Shown here one piece after another: positions 59,730 to 64,000 of a stretch of DNA of 64,000 nucleotides. The stretch covers positions 1 to 64,000 of the forward strand of contig CAISOB010000046.1 in assembly GCA_903886975.1 (NCBI GenBank), given 5' to 3'. The DNA is from an uncultured beta proteobacterium (GTDB taxonomy: Bacteria; Pseudomonadota; Gammaproteobacteria; Burkholderiales; Rhodocyclaceae). Under the pieces are notes generated by a model that saw only the letters and a list, made by a program, of their open reading frames with translations, searched no databases and was not told where the DNA came from. Within the stretch, counting starts at the first letter, position 1; every line of letters starts with the position of its first letter. The translations under genes were made by a program, and so were the position numbers.

Positions 59730-60346
59730 AGCGCGTAGCCGAAACGCTTGAGCAGGGCGCCGGTCTCGAACAGCGGCAAACCCATCACACCGGTGTAACT
59801 GCCGGCCAGGTACTCGACGAAGAAAGCGGCGCGCCCTTGAATGCCGTAGGCGCCGGCTTTGTCGAGCGGGTCGCCGCTGGCCACGTAGCGTTCGATTTCG
59901 GCCTCGTCGAGTATGCCGAAACGCACCTCGCTGACCGACAGCGCCGCTTCGACCCGCCCGTCGAAGGCCACGGCCACGGCCGTAAGAACGCGGTGGCTTT
60001 GGCCCGACAGGCCGCGCAAGATGCGCGCCGCATCGCCGGCATCGACCGGCTTGCCGATGATTTCGCCGGCGAATTCGAGCGTCGTGTCGGCCGCCAGCAC
60101 CGGTTGCGGCGGCAATTTGCGCCAGCCGACGATGCGCCAGCCGTGTTCGGCCTTGGCGCGCGCCAGGCGCTCGACATAGACCGTTGGCGCCTCCTGCGCC
60201 AACGGCGTCTCATCGACCGCCTTGTCTTCGCGCGGCGGATTGCGAAAGGCGATGCTGTCGAAGCGGACGCCGACCTGCGTCAGGAGCTCGCGCCGGCGCG
60301 GGCTGCGCGAGGCAAGATGAATGCGCGTATTGCGGACGCCGAGCAT
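59726..60346 (-). CDS. maf: Maf-family nucleotide pyrophosphatase (YhdE type)
   Basis: A 206-residue Maf protein that hydrolyses non-canonical or excess nucleoside triphosphates such as dTTP and UTP. Motifs are LASRSPRRRELL at the N-terminus, VLAADTTLEF with the catalytic acid, IIGKP, and the C-terminal DKAGAYGIQG and GVMGLPLFET, which fit the YhdE and not the YceF branch. The ATG at 60346 shares a base with the rlmH stop (TGATG), and the product then starts like other Maf proteins. Confidence 0.92.
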   Translation of the reverse strand: MLGVRNTRIHLASRSPRRRELLTQVGVRFDSIAFRNPPREDKAVDETPLAQEAPTVYVERLARAKAEHGWRIVGWRKLPPQPVLAADTTLEFAGEIIGKPVDAGDAARILRGLSGQSHRVLTAVAVAFDGRVEAALSVSEVRFGILDEAEIERYVASGDPLDKAGAYGIQGRAAFFVEYLAGSYTGVMGLPLFETGALLKRFGYAL

Positions 60347-60816
60347 CAGCCCTCCCGGTGATACGGATGGTTCTTCAGTACGCTGACCGCGCGATACAGT
60401 TGTTCGCAAAGAATCAGCCGAGCCATGGCGTGCGGCAGCGTCAGGCTTGACAGCCGCAGGGTCTCGTCAGCTTCGCGCTTCAGCTCTTCGGCAATGCCGT
60501 CGGCGCTGCCGATGACGAAAGCCGTGTCACCGCCTTCGCGCATCCACCCTTCAAGCCGCTGCGCCAGCTTGACCGTCGTCAGGTCGGCGCCCAGTTCATC
60601 GAGCACGATGACGCGGCGAAAGCCTTGCAGGGCCGCCTGCAGGCGCGTCTTTTCGGCAGCCAGCAGTTGCTCGCGCGTTTTCGAGCCGCGCGGCTCGGGC
60701 TTGATTTCGATCAGCGAGAGCGGCAATTCGCGGGGCATGCGCTTGACATATTCGGCGCAGCCCTCGGCCGCCCAGCCGGGAAGCTTGTGCCCGACAGCGA
60801 GGATGCCGAGTTTCAT
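60346..60816 (-). CDS. rlmH: 23S rRNA pseudouridine-1915 N3-methyltransferase RlmH
   Basis: A 156-residue SPOUT-class methyltransferase (ybeA family) that methylates pseudouridine 1915 of 23S rRNA on the assembled ribosome. Start MKLGILAVGHKLPGW, the SAM-binding AFVIGSADG and the C-terminal LCEQLYRAVSVLKNHPYHRE are family hallmarks. Length is standard. It lies 95 bases after rsfS and is coupled to maf. Confidence 0.96.
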   Translation of the reverse strand: MKLGILAVGHKLPGWAAEGCAEYVKRMPRELPLSLIEIKPEPRGSKTREQLLAAEKTRLQAALQGFRRVIVLDELGADLTTVKLAQRLEGWMREGGDTAFVIGSADGIAEELKREADETLRLSSLTLPHAMARLILCEQLYRAVSVLKNHPYHREG

Positions 60817-60911
60817 CGGAAGAAAATGTAAAGACGGTTGGCCGGGACGCGCACGGCGAAAGGCGGAAAGTGCTGTTCTTCGCCGTCCGCGCCGTGCCGC
60901 CGCGGTCGATT

Positions 60912-61274
60912 CTACACCGAAGCGGAAACCGCTTTGCGGGCCCGCGCCGGGCCCTTGCTGCCCCAGAGTTCTTCGAGGTTGTAATAGCTGCGGATCGCCG
61001 GCTGCATGACATGCACGACGATGTCGCCGAGATCGACGAGCACCCATTCGCCGTTTTCCTCGCCCTCGGTGGACAGTATCGTCCCGCCGGCTTCGCGCAC
61101 CTTGTCCTGCGCGTTGCGGGCCAGCGATTTGACCTGGCGGTTCGAATCGCCGCAGGCGATGACGATACGTTCGAACAGTGAACTGAGCTTGGCGGTATTG
61201 ATGACTTCAATGTCGCGGCCCTTGATGTCTTCGAGCGCGGTGACGACGAGTTTTTCCAGCTGGGGTAGTTTCAT
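60912..61274 (-). CDS. rsfS: Ribosomal silencing factor RsfS
   Basis: A 120-residue RsfS/YbeB protein that binds L14 of the large subunit and blocks subunit joining in starved cells. Family segments are LEDIKGRDIEVIN, the ACGDSNRQVKSLA region, ENGEWVLVDLGDIVVHVM and the SYYNLEELWG tail. It follows nadD after seven bases, the conserved bacterial order. Confidence 0.96.
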   Translation of the reverse strand: MKLPQLEKLVVTALEDIKGRDIEVINTAKLSSLFERIVIACGDSNRQVKSLARNAQDKVREAGGTILSTEGEENGEWVLVDLGDIVVHVMQPAIRSYYNLEELWGSKGPARARKAVSASV

Positions 61275-61281
61275 CGGGCGG

Positions 61282-61962
61282 TCAGGTCTCCGGATAAAGG
61301 TGGTGGTCCTTGATATAAGCGATCAGCGCGTCGGGTACCAGGTAACGCGCACTGCGGCTGTTCGACAGCAGCGCACGAATCTTGGTTGCCGAAATATCGA
61401 GCGGGGTCATGGCGAATGTCGCGATGCGGCCGGCTGGTGCCGCGGCGAGCGCCGATGGCTCCTGGCAGACCCGTTGGCGATAGTGCTGCGCGAGCGCTGC
61501 CGGCAGTCCGGCCGGATCGAGCGGGAAGCCCGGACGATGCGCGACGCCGATGTGCGCGAGATCGAACAGCGCCTCCCAGCGATGCCAGTCGGGCAGATGG
61601 ACGAAAGCGTCGGCGCCGACGAGCAGCACCAGCGGCCGCCGCGTGCCGCAGGCATCGGCCGCGCGCAGCCGCGCTAGCGTTTCCACCGTGTAGCTTGGCC
61701 GTGCCGCCTCGACTTCCGCGGCATCGACTTCGAAGCGCGGGTTGCCGGCGATCGCCAGGCGCACCATTTCCAGGCGCTGTGCGGCGCTGGCCTGGGGCGC
61801 GTCGCGCAGCGCCGGCTGGCCGGCGGGAATCCAGCGCACGCGCCCGAGATCCAGGGCATCGGCCGCTTCCTCGGCCAGGCGCAAGTGACCGTAATGCAGC
61901 GGATCGAAAGTGCCGCCGAAAATTCCGAGCGGCTGATCGGCAAACGCTTCAGGCATTGTCAT
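61282..61962 (-). CDS. nadD: Nicotinate-nucleotide adenylyltransferase NadD
   Basis: A 226-residue enzyme that adenylates nicotinate mononucleotide to deamido-NAD, the penultimate step of NAD synthesis. The nucleotide-binding GIFGGTFDPLHYGHL is near the N-terminus, and the C-terminal phosphate motif reads TPLDISATKIR (a variant of ISSTxIR). VRWIPAGQPALRD and LVLLVGADAFVHLPDW are also typical. The ATG lies inside the end of the upstream membrane-protein gene (14-base overlap). An ATG two codons later is an alternative start. Confidence 0.95.
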   Translation of the reverse strand: MTMPEAFADQPLGIFGGTFDPLHYGHLRLAEEAADALDLGRVRWIPAGQPALRDAPQASAAQRLEMVRLAIAGNPRFEVDAAEVEAARPSYTVETLARLRAADACGTRRPLVLLVGADAFVHLPDWHRWEALFDLAHIGVAHRPGFPLDPAGLPAALAQHYRQRVCQEPSALAAAPAGRIATFAMTPLDISATKIRALLSNSRSARYLVPDALIAYIKDHHLYPET

Positions 61963-62737
61963 CGACGGCGACGAAGACGTCGCGATAGCTGACGTAAAAG
62001 CTGGCGTACAGCGTGGGCAGAAGAAAGAGAACGATCAAGATTGTCAGTATGATCGACACCATGCCGCCACCGCTCGGAAGGACAGCGCTCAGCACGCCGG
62101 CCAGCACGCCCGGCAGCAGTGCTCCGATGATGACGATCGCCGCGCCATAGACGAGAAAGGCGCGCCAGTTGCGCAAGCAGGCGACAAAGCTGAAGAACAG
62201 GGATTTGGCGGCCGAGAGGTCGTGCCAGGCGACGAGCACCGGCGCGAACCAGTAGGCCATCATCAGCGGCATGAACAAGGCCAGCGCCAGTTGCGCGGCG
62301 AGTTTGACCTCTTCGCTGTCAAGCACCTGGTCATGCTGCGGTTGTCCGAGAATCACCATCCGGAAGAGAACCCCGTCGTCGATCAGCGCGACCGCCGCAA
62401 ATACGCCGACGGTGAAAACAAAATAGATGACGCCGAGGGTGAGCAGGGTGCGCGAATTCTTCTTGAATCCGGAGAATAGCAGCGGCGGCGAAAGCATGAG
62501 CGGACGCGGGTCGCTGCTCTCGAGCACGCGGCAGGCGTTCATCAGGCTGACCGAAAAGACCGGGATCAGCAGCATCGCGGCGACCCGCCCGATCACCGGG
62601 AAAGCGCTGATCAAGGCCATCGCCATCCAGTAGCCGAGTACGGCGAGCGAGAGCATCAGCTGCTTGCGGCGGAAAATCGCAAAGCCGTCGGAGAGCCAGC
62701 GCCAGCCGCGGCGGGCCGGCAGGGTCAAGGCTTGCAT
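61949..62737 (-). CDS. BPSS1780-family membrane protein (second copy)
   Basis: A 262-residue integral membrane protein with about six transmembrane segments. It begins with RGWRWLSDGFAIFRRKQ, the amphipathic start of the family, and ends SFYVSYRDVFV. The same ending occurs in the neighbour (SVYASYRDIFV), so the two are tandem paralogs. The role is unknown. It overlaps nadD and follows its paralog after 12 bases. Confidence 0.82.
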   Translation of the reverse strand: MQALTLPARRGWRWLSDGFAIFRRKQLMLSLAVLGYWMAMALISAFPVIGRVAAMLLIPVFSVSLMNACRVLESSDPRPLMLSPPLLFSGFKKNSRTLLTLGVIYFVFTVGVFAAVALIDDGVLFRMVILGQPQHDQVLDSEEVKLAAQLALALFMPLMMAYWFAPVLVAWHDLSAAKSLFFSFVACLRNWRAFLVYGAAIVIIGALLPGVLAGVLSAVLPSGGGMVSIILTILIVLFLLPTLYASFYVSYRDVFVAVDDNA

Positions 62738-62749
62738 GGGACGGGGCGC

Positions 62750-63499
62750 TTAATTGGCGACAAAGATATCTCGATACGATGCATAGACCGACCCGGCAAG
62801 CACCGGGACGAGAACCAGAAAGCCGAGGAAGACCGGCAGGGCGGCGAAGAACATCAGCACCATGACGATCAGGCCATAGACCAGGAAGGGTGTGGTGTTC
62901 TTGAGGCAAGCGGCAAAGCTGGCCTTGAGCGCCTCGCGCGGCGACATGTTGTTGAAATAGACCAGCGCCGGCGCAAACCACAGGGCCATGAGTAGCGGCA
63001 CCGAGAGCGCGAGAGTCAGCAGGAAGGTGAAGATCAGTCCGCCGAAAGCCAGGCCGATGCCGATCGGGTTGTTCAGCATCAGGCCGCCGGCCAGGCTGCT
63101 GCCGCCGATCACCACGCCGAACAGCACGATGACCACCATCGCCGCCATGTAGAGCAAACCGACCACTAGGAGATCGCTGGACTTGTGCTTGAAACCGGCG
63201 AAAACGTCGCGAATGTCCGGCGTTTCGCCGTCGGCCGCTTTCGCACAAGCGCTGAGCATGCCCGCGCCGAACAGGGGAGTGAGCAAGTTGGCGGCGAGCA
63301 TGCCGATCACCGGCACGATATGCATGCCGAGAACGACGACCAGCAGGACGATGGTCATCGCAATCCACGGACCGGGGCTGGCGGCAAACAGCGCCCAGCC
63401 TTGCTTGAGCCATTCGAAGGCGTTGCCGGCGGGGACGACGCGGCTGCTGCCGTCGAAGGCCGGCGCCTGAAGCGGAAAGGGTTCCATGATGTCGTTCAT
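62750..63499 (-). CDS. BPSS1780-family membrane protein (first copy)
   Basis: A 249-residue membrane protein with about five to six transmembrane segments. After a soluble start it shows NAFEWLKQGWALFAASPGPWI, then the helices; the region ALWFAPALVYFNNMSPREALKASFAACLKN is typical of the family and is matched in the paralog by AYWFAPVLVAWHDLSAAKS. The function is unknown. A second ATG four codons in is also possible. Upstream lies the DUF2782 gene. Confidence 0.83.
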   Translation of the reverse strand: MNDIMEPFPLQAPAFDGSSRVVPAGNAFEWLKQGWALFAASPGPWIAMTIVLLVVVLGMHIVPVIGMLAANLLTPLFGAGMLSACAKAADGETPDIRDVFAGFKHKSSDLLVVGLLYMAAMVVIVLFGVVIGGSSLAGGLMLNNPIGIGLAFGGLIFTFLLTLALSVPLLMALWFAPALVYFNNMSPREALKASFAACLKNTTPFLVYGLIVMVLMFFAALPVFLGFLVLVPVLAGSVYASYRDIFVAN

Positions 63500-63563
63500 C
63501 GGGATCGCTGCGGGCTGATATCAGGAAGCGTCACGCGTCCGCCGCGCGCTCGCGGGCATGGGT

Positions 63564-63944
63564 TCAGAAGTGGCCTATCACCCACATCGGCACGCTCAGG
63601 CCCGGAGTACCCGGCGTCTCCGGGGGCATGAAGGAACCGTCGCCGCGCTGATCGACCAGGAAATAGGGAACGCCGTTTTCCGGCGTCACCTTGATCTTGT
63701 AGAGCTTGCCGTTGATGCGGTATTCCTCGACCGTCGCGCCCTCGCGTTTGATGATCGTCACCTGCGGTTCGAGCGTATCGTCGAGCGGCACCATGGCCGG
63801 CGGCTTGGCATCGGGGACCTTCGCTGCATCGGCACGCGTCTGAGCCGCGGCCGGCATGACGAGCAGGGCAAAGGCGGCGGCGCTGGCCAATTGAGCGATG
63901 CGAAGGGGCTGGCGGCGCATACGAGGAGTTCCGGTTGACGACAT
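63564..63944 (-). CDS. DUF2782-domain exported protein
   Basis: A 126-residue small periplasmic protein. The signal peptide ends near AAAQ (about residue 35). The DUF2782 core follows: EPQVTIIKREGATVEEYRI, NGKLYKIKVTPENGVPYFLVD and a Pro-rich tail ending in MWVIGHF. The domain is frequent in betaproteobacteria, usually beside polA or thrB; its role is unknown. It is preceded by the end of another gene on the same strand. Confidence 0.83.
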   Translation of the reverse strand: MSSTGTPRMRRQPLRIAQLASAAAFALLVMPAAAQTRADAAKVPDAKPPAMVPLDDTLEPQVTIIKREGATVEEYRINGKLYKIKVTPENGVPYFLVDQRGDGSFMPPETPGTPGLSVPMWVIGHF

Positions 63945-63958
63945 GAGCCTTGATTGTA

Positions 63959-64000
63959 TTACAAATTGAGCAACATCTCGTGTTCGGCGGCGAGCGGAGC
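63959..64000 (-). CDS. C-terminal end of a gene cut by the window edge
   Basis: Fourteen codons, including the stop TAA, run in from the right edge in the minus frame; the visible end is LAAEHEMLLNL. The distance of 14 bases to the DUF2782 start suggests an operon partner. By analogy with other betaproteobacteria it could be polA or thrB, but the tail is too short to tell. Confidence 0.35.
   Translation of the reverse strand, partial: APLAAEHEMLLNL

Overview
The window is GC-rich (roughly 63 percent by eye), densely coded and chromosomal in character. Gene content points to a betaproteobacterium, probably an environmental Rhodocyclales or Nitrosomonadales type. The grounds are the nadD-rsfS-rlmH-maf string with rng close by, the tandem BPSS1780-type membrane proteins, a DUF2782 protein, a complete urt-ure operon, ThrH, PurU and a SUF operon with SufU and SufT. 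The genus cannot be fixed from the sequence alone. I saw no tRNA, rRNA, CRISPR array, transposase or phage gene.

Layout. 0.2-1.0 kb: transglutaminase-like protein. 1.0-7.5 kb: minus-strand SUF iron-sulfur operon (Rrf2 regulator-sufB-C-D-S-U-T-Rieske protein) with a perfect palindrome in front of the regulator. 7.6-13.8 kb: housekeeping genes (citrate synthase, a cupin, a LapA-like protein, an ABC-F ATPase, purU, thrH). 14-17.9 kb: an exported coiled-coil protein and a HlyD/ABC-2 export operon. 17.9-29.3 kb: one long minus-strand urea operon, urtABCDE followed by ureDABCEFG. It carries a small hairpin repeat between urtA and urtB and a 510-bp palindromic repeat between urtD and urtE. 29.6-32.3 kb: aconitase. 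32.3-43.9 kb: a two-partner secretion operon made of a giant adhesin, a double FecR-domain protein and a TpsB transporter. 44-51.7 kb: hydrolases, pirin, a shortened azoreductase with a divergent LysR regulator, an HpaI-type aldolase, an orphan binding protein and small exported proteins. 51.8-54.6 kb: a hemerythrin-diguanylate cyclase and a PAS chemoreceptor. 54.7-64 kb: rng, trhP, a glycosyltransferase-like gene, a PilZ protein, then maf-rlmH-rsfS-nadD, two membrane proteins and a DUF2782 protein.

How the parts work together. The urea block couples high-affinity uptake to hydrolysis and nickel insertion, giving nitrogen scavenging. The SUF block would supply clusters to enzymes such as the aconitase. 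The hemerythrin-cyclase and the adjacent chemoreceptor form a plausible oxygen-to-behaviour module feeding c-di-GMP, for which a PilZ protein is encoded nearby.

Most notable observations. (1) The adhesin reading frame is broken exactly at a run of nine G residues. Loss of one G restores an open frame of 2,836 codons, so this is either a phase-variable switch caught in the OFF state or a homopolymer sequencing error. (2) The palindromic repeat inside the urea operon has two terminal hairpins whose stems differ by compensatory changes. (3) The azoreductase lacks an in-frame block of about 43 residues that normally carries the FMN-contacting MYNF loop.
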